A stretch of 64,000 bases of DNA, taken from contig NZ_JOPG01000014.1 of NCBI RefSeq assembly GCF_002153605.1, forward strand, positions 1-64,000, written 5' to 3'. Shown here piece by piece: positions 44,128 through 52,831 of this stretch. The notes under the pieces are model-generated. The model did no database searches. It was not told the DNA's origin and worked only from the letters and a program-made list of their open reading frames with translations. Both the position numbers and the translations under genes were made by a program. Each line of letters opens with the position of its first letter. Position 1 is the first letter of the stretch. Origin of the DNA: Acetobacter malorum. Lineage in GTDB: Bacteria; Pseudomonadota; Alphaproteobacteria; Acetobacterales; Acetobacteraceae.

Positions 44128-45555
44128 TTACGGAAAAATTTTGCCCGGGTTCATCAGGGTTTTCGGGTCCAGTGCGGCTTTGATCTTGCGCATGGCATCC
44201 AGTTCCGCACCACCACGCCAGGACGGCATCATGTAGGTTTTCAACTGCCCGACACCATGTTCGGCAGAGAAAGACCCGTCCAGGGTGCGGACAATATTGG
44301 CGACAGTGTCCATCATCGCATGGTCCTGCGCGAGGAAGGCCTTCGGGTCCATACCTTCCGGCTGCACCAGATTGAAGTGGATGTTGCCATCCCCAATATG
44401 CCCGAACGGGGCCACGCGGATGCCGGGGATCAGCGCCTCACACGCCACCGTCGCTTTGGTGATGAACTCCGGAATGGCGGAGAGCGGGACGGAAACATCG
44501 TTTTTGACGGAGGCCCCGGCGCGTTTCTGGGCTTCTGCATGTTCCTCACGGATCACCCACAGAGCCTGACGCTGGCCTTCACTTTCTGCCAGAACGGCAT
44601 CGGTCACCAGTCCATCTTCCAGAGCCTGCCCCAGAACCTCTTCCATCAGGGTGCGCAGGCTGTCATCCGCGCGCGGGCTGCCGAGTTCCACCAGAGCGTA
44701 AGCCGGGGCGGGTTCGGAAAGCGGCAGGGAGGCTCCTTCAATCAGGTTGTTGACCAGCGCCATGCTGGTGCCGGACATATATTCAAACGCCTGAATGGCG
44801 GCCGGGTCCTGCCTACGGAAAGCGGCAAACAGGTCCAGCACGCCCTGTGGGTCAGCCAGCGCACACAGCGCGGTCTCGCGGGAGCGCGGGGCGGGCTGAA
44901 GCTGAATAATGGCGGTGGTGATAATCCCCAGCGTGCCTTCCGAGCCAATCAGCAACTGTCGCAGGGCGTAGCCGGTATTGTCCTTGCGGAGGCGGCGCAT
45001 CAGGTTCAGTACCTGTCCGTCTGGCAGAACCGCTTCCAGCCCCAGCGCCAGTTCCCGCGCATTGCCATAACGCACGGTGTTGTTGCCGCCTGCGTTGGTG
45101 GCCAGAATGCCGCCAATTTCAGCAGAGCCTTCCGAGGAAATGGAAAGCGGCAGCATCAGCCCTTCCGCCGCTGCGGCATCCTGTGCGGCTTTGAGCGTGA
45201 CGCCAGCCTCGACTGTCATGGTCAGGTCGGCATGGTCAATGGCGTGAACACGGGTCATGCGGTTGGTGGAAATAACAACAGCCTTGCCGCTTTCATCCGG
45301 CGTGGCACCGCCCACCATGCTGGTATTGCCACCCTGCGGCACCATCGGCACGCCGTATTCTGCACACAGGGCCACAGCCTTTGCGCATTCTTCCGTATTG
45401 GCCGGGCGCAGCACCGCGGCGCAGCGGCCATGATAGAGCATGCGCCAGTCTGTGCAGAACGGGTCCGTATCCCCGGCTTCGGTCAGCAGCCCGGACGGAC
45501 CAAGCAGGGCAGACAGAGCATCAAGAAGAGCGGAGGGCAGGGGAGTGTCGGACAT
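44128..45555 (-). CDS. FAD-linked 2-hydroxyacid dehydrogenase (GlcD / D-lactate / D-2-hydroxyglutarate type)
   Basis: The 475-aa flavoprotein has the PCMH-type FAD domain (PMVPQGGNTSMVGGATPDE; VHAIDHADLTMTVEAGVTL; SEGSAEIGGILATNAGG) and the C-terminal substrate domain with FGHIGDGNIHFNLV and SFSAEHGVGQLKTYMM. The last two carry the His/Glu residues that bind the 2-hydroxyacid and metal. It would oxidise D-lactate, D-2-hydroxyglutarate or glycolate and pass electrons to a carrier or quinone; the exact acid is not decided by sequence. No GlcE/GlcF genes are adjacent. Confidence 0.88.
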   Translation of the reverse strand: MSDTPLPSALLDALSALLGPSGLLTEAGDTDPFCTDWRMLYHGRCAAVLRPANTEECAKAVALCAEYGVPMVPQGGNTSMVGGATPDESGKAVVISTNRMTRVHAIDHADLTMTVEAGVTLKAAQDAAAAEGLMLPLSISSEGSAEIGGILATNAGGNNTVRYGNARELALGLEAVLPDGQVLNLMRRLRKDNTGYALRQLLIGSEGTLGIITTAIIQLQPAPRSRETALCALADPQGVLDLFAAFRRQDPAAIQAFEYMSGTSMALVNNLIEGASLPLSEPAPAYALVELGSPRADDSLRTLMEEVLGQALEDGLVTDAVLAESEGQRQALWVIREEHAEAQKRAGASVKNDVSVPLSAIPEFITKATVACEALIPGIRVAPFGHIGDGNIHFNLVQPEGMDPKAFLAQDHAMMDTVANIVRTLDGSFSAEHGVGQLKTYMMPSWRGGAELDAMRKIKAALDPKTLMNPGKIFP

Positions 45556-45622
45556 GGAGCAAGCCTTGATCGGGGATCAGAGTATCATAAACAAGAGACT
45601 GTGAGCAGATCACGCATTTTTC

Positions 45623-46168
45623 TTAATAGAGGTAGCGTGCGTTATCTGTCACGGGATGAAACGCGTTATAAAACAGGTGGAAAAGCTGTGTGCCGGCAAT
45701 GCCAGCCAGCAACCCGGCCATAACGGCGACGAAAATAATCATCAGCCGGGGGTAGCTGTTTTCCATCATCTTCATGCTGAGCATATGTCTTGCTTCCGCA
45801 TGGGCTGTCTGCATGACATGCAGCTGAGATTTCAGGTTTTCATTATTGCCGCGCACAATGCGCAGATTATGCTCCATCCGGTTCAGCACTTCTCCGCGGT
45901 CATGCAACTGGATGCGGAGGGTATGAATGGTGCTTTCCAGAGTGCGGATTTCGGTATCTTCCCGCGCTTTGCGGGCGGCTGTCAGGCGGTCAATATCCGG
46001 AGCGAGGGTCTGGAACAGGTTTTTCAGTGCGCCACCGGTAATGCCATCCCGGCGGGCGCGGGCTTTGATGGCTTCCAGCGCGGTCTCAGACTGTCCCTTC
46101 TGATCTTCCAGCACGAGCGCCAGAATATCGGAGAGAATCTTGATTTCTCTGGGGTCCATCTGGCTCAT
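45623..46168 (-). CDS. Hypothetical coiled-coil protein with one C-terminal membrane helix
   Basis: The 181-aa protein has an N-terminal helical segment (ILSDILALVLEDQKGQSETA...), a coiled coil over about residues 60-125 and a single transmembrane helix near 143-165 (LMIIFVAVMAGLLAGIAGTQ), leaving a short tail. No family is recognised. Its start overlaps the end of the Sua5 gene by ATGA, so it is translationally coupled to it. Confidence 0.72.
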   Translation of the reverse strand: MSQMDPREIKILSDILALVLEDQKGQSETALEAIKARARRDGITGGALKNLFQTLAPDIDRLTAARKAREDTEIRTLESTIHTLRIQLHDRGEVLNRMEHNLRIVRGNNENLKSQLHVMQTAHAEARHMLSMKMMENSYPRLMIIFVAVMAGLLAGIAGTQLFHLFYNAFHPVTDNARYLY

Positions 46169-47157
46169 GGCAGATCGTGTTCCGCAGGCCGGGGGGCGGC
46201 GGCACGGTGCAAACGGTCCTGAATAGCAAGGCCAAGCCCGTGCGAAGGGATAGGCTGCACGGCAAGGCCGGTCAGATCAAACGTCGGCTGCTGGCTGTCC
46301 AGAAAACGCAGGCCGGAAAACAGGCGGGCGGCGGCTTCTTCCAGATCACCGGTCGGGCTGAGGTTCCATGTGACTGCCGCACCCGGCAGCGGAGTGGGGC
46401 CAAAGGCCAGAAGCCCTTCCTGCGGGCCAACGCTGGTCGCGTTCAGGCGCACGGGCAGGCTGGGGGCGTAATGGGAGAGCATGCGGCCCGGAGAAAGCGG
46501 CGCGGCATCGGCTTCTGTTTCCGGTCGGGCGAGGGGGCCGCACACCGCTTCCAGTTCCTCAACCGAGACACCGCCGGGGCGCAGCAGGCAGGGGCGGTCC
46601 GGGTTGGTCAGGTCCAGCACGGTGCTTTCCAGCCCCACGGCGCAGGGGCCGGTATCCAGCACGGCATCAATCCGGCCTGACAATTCTTCCAGCACATGGC
46701 TGGCGTCGGAGGGGCTGATACGGCCGGAACGGTTGGCAGAGGGAGCCGCGACCGGACGCCCGACTTCCTCCAGCAATGCCAGAACGGCCTCACCGCGGGG
46801 AACGCGCACGGCGAGGGAGGACAGGCCATCGGCGGCCAGATCGCTCACCGTGCTGCCGGGGGCGCGCGGCAGAACCAGTGTGAGCGGACCGGGCCAGAAT
46901 TTTTCTGCCAGTTTCTGCGCCAGCGGGTTGGCCTGCACCTGCGTAAAGGCGGCCTTAGCGCTGGCAAAATGGCTGATCAGCGGGTTGAAGCGCGGGCGGT
47001 TCTTGGCTTCAAAAATCCGGGCCACGGCTGCGGGTTGCGTGGCGTCTCCGCCCAGCCCGTAAACGGTCTCCGTGCCGAACGCCACCAGTCCGCCGGCCTG
47101 CAGAATACGGGCGGCGGTGGCAATGCCAGAAGGGGTGGCAGCAAGGCGTTCGGTCAT
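46165..47157 (-). CDS. Threonylcarbamoyl-AMP synthase (Sua5/TsaC)
   Basis: Makes threonylcarbamoyl-AMP for the t6A modification of ANN-decoding tRNAs. From ATG 47157 the 330-aa protein has the YrdC domain (GGLVAFGTETVYGLGGDATQ; IFEAKNRPRFNPLI; FWPGPLTLVLPR; VRVPRGEAVLALL; GRPVAAPSANRSG) and a C-terminal Sua5 domain after about residue 215. It is thus the long Sua5 form rather than TsaC. The cysQ-type gene ends 5 bp upstream on the same strand, so three genes form an operon. Confidence 0.93.
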   Translation of the reverse strand: MTERLAATPSGIATAARILQAGGLVAFGTETVYGLGGDATQPAAVARIFEAKNRPRFNPLISHFASAKAAFTQVQANPLAQKLAEKFWPGPLTLVLPRAPGSTVSDLAADGLSSLAVRVPRGEAVLALLEEVGRPVAAPSANRSGRISPSDASHVLEELSGRIDAVLDTGPCAVGLESTVLDLTNPDRPCLLRPGGVSVEELEAVCGPLARPETEADAAPLSPGRMLSHYAPSLPVRLNATSVGPQEGLLAFGPTPLPGAAVTWNLSPTGDLEEAAARLFSGLRFLDSQQPTFDLTGLAVQPIPSHGLGLAIQDRLHRAAAPRPAEHDLP

Positions 47158-47162
47158 AAAAG

Positions 47163-47933
47163 TCAGAGTTTTCCGGTGCAGACAAAAGGCGGATTTTTCC
47201 AGTCCGGCTTGCCATAGAGCAGCGGGGAACCATCCAGCAGCGTGATGTGGCCGCCAGCGGCTTCCACAATAGCCTGCGGGGCTGCGGTGTCCCACTCCAT
47301 GGTCGGGCCGAGGCGCGGATAGAAATCAACCGCCCCTTCTGCTACGCGCGCAAATTTGACGGCGGAACCGATATTACCCACGGAGGCAATGCGGCGTTCC
47401 CCCAGATACGCGGCCAGACGCGGATCATCCGCATAATGGCGGGAGGCCAGAACGCTCAGCCCTTCAGCGGGCGGTGTGCGGGTGTGAATGGCAGTGGTGC
47501 CGTTCTTGTCCCGGCGCTGCGCAGGCAGGCCGACGCCACCGGTGTAAAGCTGATAATAAGCGGGGAGCGCCATGGCTCCCAGCACGGCGCGGCCATTGCG
47601 CACAAGGCCGATATTGACGGTAAAGTCATCTCGCCCGGCGGCAAATTCCCGCGTGCCGTCCAGCGGGTCCACCAGCCAGTAGGCCTCGGACACAGCGCCA
47701 CGCAGCCCGGAGGCCACTTCCTCTTCCGCGATCACCGGAATATCGGGCACGGCAGCGCGCAGGCCCTTGAGGATATGGGCTTCTGCCGCGTGGTCCGCTT
47801 CCGTCACCGGCGAGGAGTCGGTTTTGGTCAGCGTTTCAAAACCCCGCGCGCGAATGGTGCGGATAATTTCGGCGGCTTCATCCGCCAGTCTGGCGGCAAG
47901 GGCCAGCAGGTCAGCGTCGGTATGGGTGCTCAT
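47163..47933 (-). CDS. cysQ: 3'(2'),5'-bisphosphate nucleotidase / inositol monophosphatase family
   Basis: The 256-aa protein (ATG 47933) contains SPVTEADHAAE, VIAEEEVASG, the Mg-binding DPLDGTREF and the C-terminal WDTAAPQAIVEAAGG, the Li+-sensitive phosphatase signatures. CysQ removes 3'-phosphate from PAP made in sulfate assimilation; an inositol monophosphatase-like role is the alternative. A further in-frame start 27 codons upstream lacks support. It heads the group with Sua5 and the coiled-coil gene. Confidence 0.86.
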   Translation of the reverse strand: MSTHTDADLLALAARLADEAAEIIRTIRARGFETLTKTDSSPVTEADHAAEAHILKGLRAAVPDIPVIAEEEVASGLRGAVSEAYWLVDPLDGTREFAAGRDDFTVNIGLVRNGRAVLGAMALPAYYQLYTGGVGLPAQRRDKNGTTAIHTRTPPAEGLSVLASRHYADDPRLAAYLGERRIASVGNIGSAVKFARVAEGAVDFYPRLGPTMEWDTAAPQAIVEAAGGHITLLDGSPLLYGKPDWKNPPFVCTGKL

Positions 47934-48078
47934 TTGCCCATCATACGCCAGGAACGGCGGCGCGTCATGCCCTGCCTGTTTTTTTAAGAGCCGGTCCGGC
48001 TGCCCTATTGCCAAGGGGCGAGGCGGGACGTACCCAAGTCAGGCAAAAGCTAAGACGTCTTAAGGAGGCCAGCGCGCA

Positions 48079-49548
48079 ATGCTTCAGATTTCATTTTCTC
48101 CCGAGACCCTGCCCGATGGTGGGGCACTGGCTCTTCTGCTGGCCGAAGGGCAGGACCGCCCGGCCATTTTTGACGCCGCAGACAAAGCCACCAACGGCGC
48201 ACTGACCCGCGCTGCCGAAGCCGATGATTTTACCGGCAAAGACGGCTCCACCTGCGTGGTGCTGGCACCGGGCGCTGGCTTTTCCCGCATTGTGCTGATT
48301 GGCGTTGGCAAGCTGGACGCTTTTGGCGCGAAAGAAGCTGAAGCCGCTGGTGGCATTGCGGCCTCTGTTTTTGGGGTGCAGGAAAAAGCGACCGTTGCAC
48401 TGGGTAATGTGCCGCAGGGCTTTGCCGCCTCTGTAGCGCAGGGTGCGGTGCTGGGTGCGTATCACTTCTCACTGTATCACAGTGCTCCGGCGGTTGAGAA
48501 AAAGCACCGTCTGGCAAGCGTGACGGTGCTGACGGCTGATCCCGCCGCAGCAGATGCCGCGTTCGCTCCGCTGGCCGCTGTGGCCCGCGGCGTGATCCTG
48601 ACGCGGGATCTGGTGACGGAACCGGCCAACGTGCTGAACCCGGAAGAATTCACCGCCCGCGTGACGACACTGCGCAGCCTTGGACTTGAGGTCGAGGTGC
48701 TTGAGCAGGCCGATATGGAAAAGCTCGGCTTTGGTGCCCTGCTGGGTGTGGCACAGGGCAGTGCAAACGCACCGCGCACTGTGGTGATGCGCTGGAACGG
48801 CGGCGCGAAGGATGAAGCTCCGCTGGCCTTTATTGGCAAGGGCGTGACCTTTGACTCTGGTGGCATTTCCATCAAGCCGGCTGCTGGCATGGAAGAAATG
48901 AAAGAAGACATGGCCGGTGCCGCTACCGTGACCGGTCTGATGACAGCGCTCGCTGGCCGTAAGGCGAAAGTGAACGCTGTTGGCGTGATCGGGCTGGTGG
49001 AAAACATGGTGTCCGGCACGGCCCAGCGCCCCGGTGACGTGGTGCGCAGTGCTTCCGGGCAGACCATTGAAGTGCTGAACACGGACGCCGAGGGGCGCCT
49101 CGTTCTGGCAGATATCCTCTGGTATGCGCGGGACCGTTTTGCGCCGAAGCTGATGGTGGACCTTGCTACGCTGACGGGTGCCATCATCATCAGCCTTGGC
49201 CATGAATATGCAGGCCTGTTCTCCAACAATGACGATCTTTCTGCCAACCTGACGGCAGCGGGCGTGGCAACGGGTGACAAGCTGTGGCGTATGCCGATGG
49301 GCGCTGAGTATGACGCCATGCTGAAATCCGACATTGCCGACATGAAAAACATCGGTGGCCGTCCGGGTGGTTCCATCACTGCCGCTCAGTTCCTCAAGCG
49401 CTTTGTGGGTGAAACCCCGTGGGCGCATCTGGACATTGCCGGAACAGCCTGGAGCAAAACCCCGCGCAACGGCCAGCCCAAAGGTGCCACCGGCTTTGGC
49501 GTGCGCCTGCTAAATGAGTTTGTGCAGAAGAACTACGAAACCGTTTGA
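48079..49548 (+). CDS. pepA: Leucyl aminopeptidase
   Basis: The 489-aa M17 enzyme removes N-terminal residues from peptides with two divalent metals. The catalytic half shows GKGVTFDSGGISIKPAAGM with the metal Lys/Asp, the M17 signature NTDAEGRLVLAD, and DLATLTGAIIISLGHEYAGL. Length agrees with E. coli PepA (503). AAGGAGG stands upstream of the ATG. A strong terminator follows, marking the left border of an AT-rich insert. Confidence 0.95.
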   Translation: MLQISFSPETLPDGGALALLLAEGQDRPAIFDAADKATNGALTRAAEADDFTGKDGSTCVVLAPGAGFSRIVLIGVGKLDAFGAKEAEAAGGIAASVFGVQEKATVALGNVPQGFAASVAQGAVLGAYHFSLYHSAPAVEKKHRLASVTVLTADPAAADAAFAPLAAVARGVILTRDLVTEPANVLNPEEFTARVTTLRSLGLEVEVLEQADMEKLGFGALLGVAQGSANAPRTVVMRWNGGAKDEAPLAFIGKGVTFDSGGISIKPAAGMEEMKEDMAGAATVTGLMTALAGRKAKVNAVGVIGLVENMVSGTAQRPGDVVRSASGQTIEVLNTDAEGRLVLADILWYARDRFAPKLMVDLATLTGAIIISLGHEYAGLFSNNDDLSANLTAAGVATGDKLWRMPMGAEYDAMLKSDIADMKNIGGRPGGSITAAQFLKRFVGETPWAHLDIAGTAWSKTPRNGQPKGATGFGVRLLNEFVQKNYETV

Positions 49549-49573
49549 GGTTTTCGGGGTTTGGTTTGACGCG

Positions 49574-49601
49574 AAAAGGGCCTCTTTTGAGGCCCTTTTT
49601 T
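49574..49601 (+). terminator. Rho-independent terminator after pepA
   Basis: AAAAGGGCCTC / GAGGCCCTTTT, an 11-bp perfect stem with a 4-nt loop and trailing T residues. Confidence 0.92.
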
Positions 49602-49717
49602 GTAACTGATAGTCATGGAGTTTATTTTTTAAAATTATAAATATTAACAAACATTATAATGCACCTTTAAAAATTCACAAAATTATTCTATTTAGAAAAT
49701 ACTAGAAATTTCATTTT

Positions 49718-50359
49718 TTATTTCTTTGACCATTCATTAAAACGCACAGCATTAGAGACGGCCAAAGCGCTAGCGGGCTCTGTTCCTTTCAGTAGACTAG
49801 AACATGGCAGCACAATTTTTTCAAAAAATGCTTGTCGATTGCTGATTGTTGAGAGTGGGATACTGAAAAACCAATCTGTTTCGTCCAAAGGGACCTTGGG
49901 ACGCTCAGTCGTATTATTTTTTTCTCCCCATACAACTAGTTCCGGAACGTCAGGATATAAATAACAATTGTCCCTAGTGTAATCATCCGCGGGATATCCA
50001 TTTTCATCCGCCAGTACCATCTGTAAACTCCAGAGATCTTTGTATGCTGGCGTGTAAGCGCATGTTATCAAAGCAGAGTTGGAGTGCTCCCAAGATGAAT
50101 GACTAACAGGACGGTACATTTCAAAAGCGATCAACAGCCCTCTATGTTTTTTGCTCTTTGGAAGAAATAATTTATAGGAATAGCATGAGCTGCTCGCAAT
50201 AACATCTTGGAAAGAGGCTTCATCATAATCATTTTCTTGTAAATCAAGAGATAAGCCAGTTTTATGGAACATCTCTGGCGCTTCTTCAGATAAGCGCTCT
50301 ACTTCCCTCCATGTTGTATCAGAATTTAAAAACGACTTGAAAATATTGCATTCATTCAT
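49718..50359 (-). CDS. Unknown 213-aa partner of a PD-(D/E)XK protein
   Basis: The protein has no signal peptide or membrane helix and is rich in Ser, Glu, Trp and Tyr. It starts MNECNIFKSFLNSDTTWREV, has a central stretch of predicted strands (YSYKLFLPKSKKHRGLLIAF) and ends NAVRFNEWSKK. I recognise no domain. Its ATG overlaps the stop of the upstream nuclease-like gene (ATGA), so it is made with it. The DNA is clearly AT-richer than pepA and the DUF2252 gene, a sign of acquisition. It could be an immunity, sensor or specificity partner; this is open. Confidence 0.72.
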   Translation of the reverse strand: MNECNIFKSFLNSDTTWREVERLSEEAPEMFHKTGLSLDLQENDYDEASFQDVIASSSCYSYKLFLPKSKKHRGLLIAFEMYRPVSHSSWEHSNSALITCAYTPAYKDLWSLQMVLADENGYPADDYTRDNCYLYPDVPELVVWGEKNNTTERPKVPLDETDWFFSIPLSTISNRQAFFEKIVLPCSSLLKGTEPASALAVSNAVRFNEWSKK

Positions 50360-51033
50360 TTTGGTTGCTCCGTGAATTGGAATTTAATTTTTTCTACTGA
50401 AAGGGTATGAAAGCCAGAAAATGATATCTGTTTAGCTTTTTCTAAGAATGTGCTCACTTGTTTCCCCCACTCTCGGACTGGTGTAGCAAAAGTTTCTGAC
50501 TTCAGTTGGTGGGCTATGCGATGCACATCAGTCCATCGTATATTTATAACGCCTGCACGTTTGATTGGACCTGCGGTCTGGGTCAGGGCCACAATCAGTC
50601 TCCGAGACCGAGGATATGCCTTTTTTATGGCTTCCTGTTCGCGAACGATTTCATACAATAATTCATTTGTAGCCATAATCCATGTCCACTTCATTTCCCA
50701 TGTGATGATAAGTGAACGGATGTCATCAAACTGAAACTGCATCACAAGATCGGGTTCACAGCGGGAAGTGGAATCTCCATTTCGCGCTTGAGCTTTCAGT
50801 CCATTTGGCCACAACTGGATTTCATGCGCGTTAGGATGCCGTGTTGCGTAATCAGAGAGTAGATCTGGTCCAAGTAGGGTTTTGACGACTAACCAAGCGT
50901 CTACTGCTCGCATAAAGGCAAGCGGAGAAAAGACCATGGATGTAATGGCATCTTCGTTCTTATTGTTCGTATGTTCCTCGTGCCGGTTACATAGAACGCG
51001 GCGAACACCTTTTTGGTTGAATGCGTGCAACAT
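50356..51033 (-). CDS. PD-(D/E)XK nuclease-superfamily protein (motif-based)
   Basis: In this 225-aa protein Pro94-Asp95 (in CEPDLVMQFQFDD) is followed 17 residues later by Glu113-x-Lys115 (LIITWEMKWTW), the PD-...-ExK core of restriction-type nucleases. Upstream Glu71 (AHEIQLWP) and the N-terminal NNKNEDAITSMVFSPLAF, with ED at 27-28, resemble the entry region of several PD-(D/E)XK families. A helix with Glu/Gln and the strand RRLIVALTQ follow, as in the fold. The first ATG lacks a clear Shine-Dalgarno sequence. It heads a two-gene AT-rich cassette; a DNA-targeting defence function is inferred. Confidence 0.7.
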   Translation of the reverse strand: MLHAFNQKGVRRVLCNRHEEHTNNKNEDAITSMVFSPLAFMRAVDAWLVVKTLLGPDLLSDYATRHPNAHEIQLWPNGLKAQARNGDSTSRCEPDLVMQFQFDDIRSLIITWEMKWTWIMATNELLYEIVREQEAIKKAYPRSRRLIVALTQTAGPIKRAGVINIRWTDVHRIAHQLKSETFATPVREWGKQVSTFLEKAKQISFSGFHTLSVEKIKFQFTEQPK

Positions 51034-51279
51034 AGTAAAATAGTATCTGCCTTTGTGGCGCCCGAGACAATTCTTTATATGTAAAGTAAGAACATTTCAG
51101 TTATGCATCACGAATAGTAAAATTTAGGAATGCTCTTAATAATTTGAGCAGGATCTGGATAATCAGCAATTTCAGCCCAAATCGTCAGCGAGCAAAGGCG
51201 GTCATTTTTTCAATAATAAAATTTGTGGACAGAGTTGCAACCTAGAGTATGCTAGCGCTACCAAGACGTTTCAGAAAGA

Positions 51280-52722
51280 TCAAGAGTATATATTGGAATC
51301 TTCTGGCGCTTTCTTCTCTGTGCCGGGTAATTGCGCAGAAATCCTCCCCTTCTTAATCGCCGCACAAAACGCTTTCCAGTCGGCTTTAGTCTGGTCGGCG
51401 TAGGCGGTGGAGAAGGTGGCGATGGCATCGGCAAAGGCGCGGCCTGCGCCGAGATAGCCGGAGAGGGTGGCAACGTCGCCAGAGCGGGCGTGGGCGCGGG
51501 CCAGTGTGCGGCCACACAGCAGGGCGTAGTCTGGCAGGCCAATCTGGGCAAATTCCGCGCCAATGGCGGCCAGTCTCTGGTCTTTCAGGCGGCGGACGTA
51601 AAACTGGCGCTGGCCGATGGGCTGGGTGCCGGTCTCACCGTCCACTTCATCCGTGCCGCCGCTATGTGTCCAGCCCAGAAAAGCGTCAGATGCGGTCTGC
51701 ATAATCCGCTGGCCCGTCACCACCCGTTCCCCCTGATTGCGGAACGGGGAGGGGGCAAGATGCGGGGCCAGAACAGAGGTCTGCGCTTCCTTGATCTGGA
51801 GCAGCAGCACCTCATTATCCGGTGTGGCAAACAGACCAATGGCGCAGAAGGTGCCCACGCTACCCACGCCCACAACTTTAAAAATCACATCCTGCAACGT
51901 GTAGCGGGAGAGCAGAATGGCGCGTTCCGGCGGCTGTGTGGCGAGGTAACGGGCAAAGGCGGCGCGGATGGTGTCATCCTGTTCCGGCAGACGCACCACC
52001 AGCGGTGGTTTTTCCGTCAGGCGCGGGGTGCCGCCCTCATCCGCTACAAGGCCAAAGTGGCTGCGGGCACTTTCCAGCCGCGCATCCAGCAGGCTTTGCA
52101 CCTTTTTGCGCGCCTGCTTGTCCTGAAAACCGGCAATGGCGGCGGACAGGTCAATCCGTTCAGCCCAGATCGCCAGCGGGTTCAGCGGGGCCAGTTTTGC
52201 CATTTCCTGTGCATACGTCTGGGCCATGGTGCGGGCCAGCGCGCGGGAGGCACTTTCGGACAGGCCACCTTCACGCCCGGCCAGCACCAGAGAGGTGCCT
52301 AAACGCTTCACGTCCCATTCAAACGGGGCGGAGAGCGTTTCATCAAAATCATTGATGTCAAAAACAGGGATGCCTTCTGGGGAGGCATAACTGCCAAAAT
52401 TAGCCAGATGGCAATCGCCACAGCTCTGCACTTTGGGGCCAGCAGAGAGCGTTCCGGCCAGATCTGACGCCATGACAGCCGCAGCCCCGCGCAGGAAGGC
52501 AAAGGGAGAGGCCGCCATGCGCGCATACCGCACCGGCATCAGCGCTGTAATGCGATGCGTGCCCTGTTCCACAAGGATGGAAACCGGGTCCTTCCGGTTT
52601 TTAGGGGGCTGCCAGTCTGCCTGTTTGGTGCGGGGCGCGCTCTTGCGGAGCTTCACGCCTTCAGCACGGCGGATGGCGCGGGGGCGGAGGCTGGCGGTCT
52701 GGGCCGGGCGGGCTGATGTCAT
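51280..52722 (-). CDS. DUF2252 family protein
   Basis: The 480-aa protein shows RYARMAASPFAFLRGAAAVM, the kinase-like core CGDCHLANFGSYASPEG...FDINDFDET and FEWDVKRLGTSLVLAG, all marks of DUF2252, distantly related to aminoglycoside-phosphotransferase-like folds. It ends in a Lys-rich tail. The phosphoacceptor, if any, is unknown. GC content returns to the genomic level here, so it marks the right border of the AT-rich insert. Confidence 0.88.
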   Translation of the reverse strand: MTSARPAQTASLRPRAIRRAEGVKLRKSAPRTKQADWQPPKNRKDPVSILVEQGTHRITALMPVRYARMAASPFAFLRGAAAVMASDLAGTLSAGPKVQSCGDCHLANFGSYASPEGIPVFDINDFDETLSAPFEWDVKRLGTSLVLAGREGGLSESASRALARTMAQTYAQEMAKLAPLNPLAIWAERIDLSAAIAGFQDKQARKKVQSLLDARLESARSHFGLVADEGGTPRLTEKPPLVVRLPEQDDTIRAAFARYLATQPPERAILLSRYTLQDVIFKVVGVGSVGTFCAIGLFATPDNEVLLLQIKEAQTSVLAPHLAPSPFRNQGERVVTGQRIMQTASDAFLGWTHSGGTDEVDGETGTQPIGQRQFYVRRLKDQRLAAIGAEFAQIGLPDYALLCGRTLARAHARSGDVATLSGYLGAGRAFADAIATFSTAYADQTKADWKAFCAAIKKGRISAQLPGTEKKAPEDSNIYS

Positions 52723-52831
52723 AAGACATTTTTAGGCACAGCCCGAAGGCCGTGCCAACATGTTAACGCCATAGCCGGTCAGCTATGCGCCGCGTTCACT
52801 GCAAACGCGGCCTTGCACAGGGCTGTGCGGT

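Noticed and set aside
44257-45723. 488-aa plus-strand frame opposite the FAD dehydrogenase
   Set aside because: Antisense shadow with His/Gln/Gly-rich composition; the minus-strand gene has complete family motifs.
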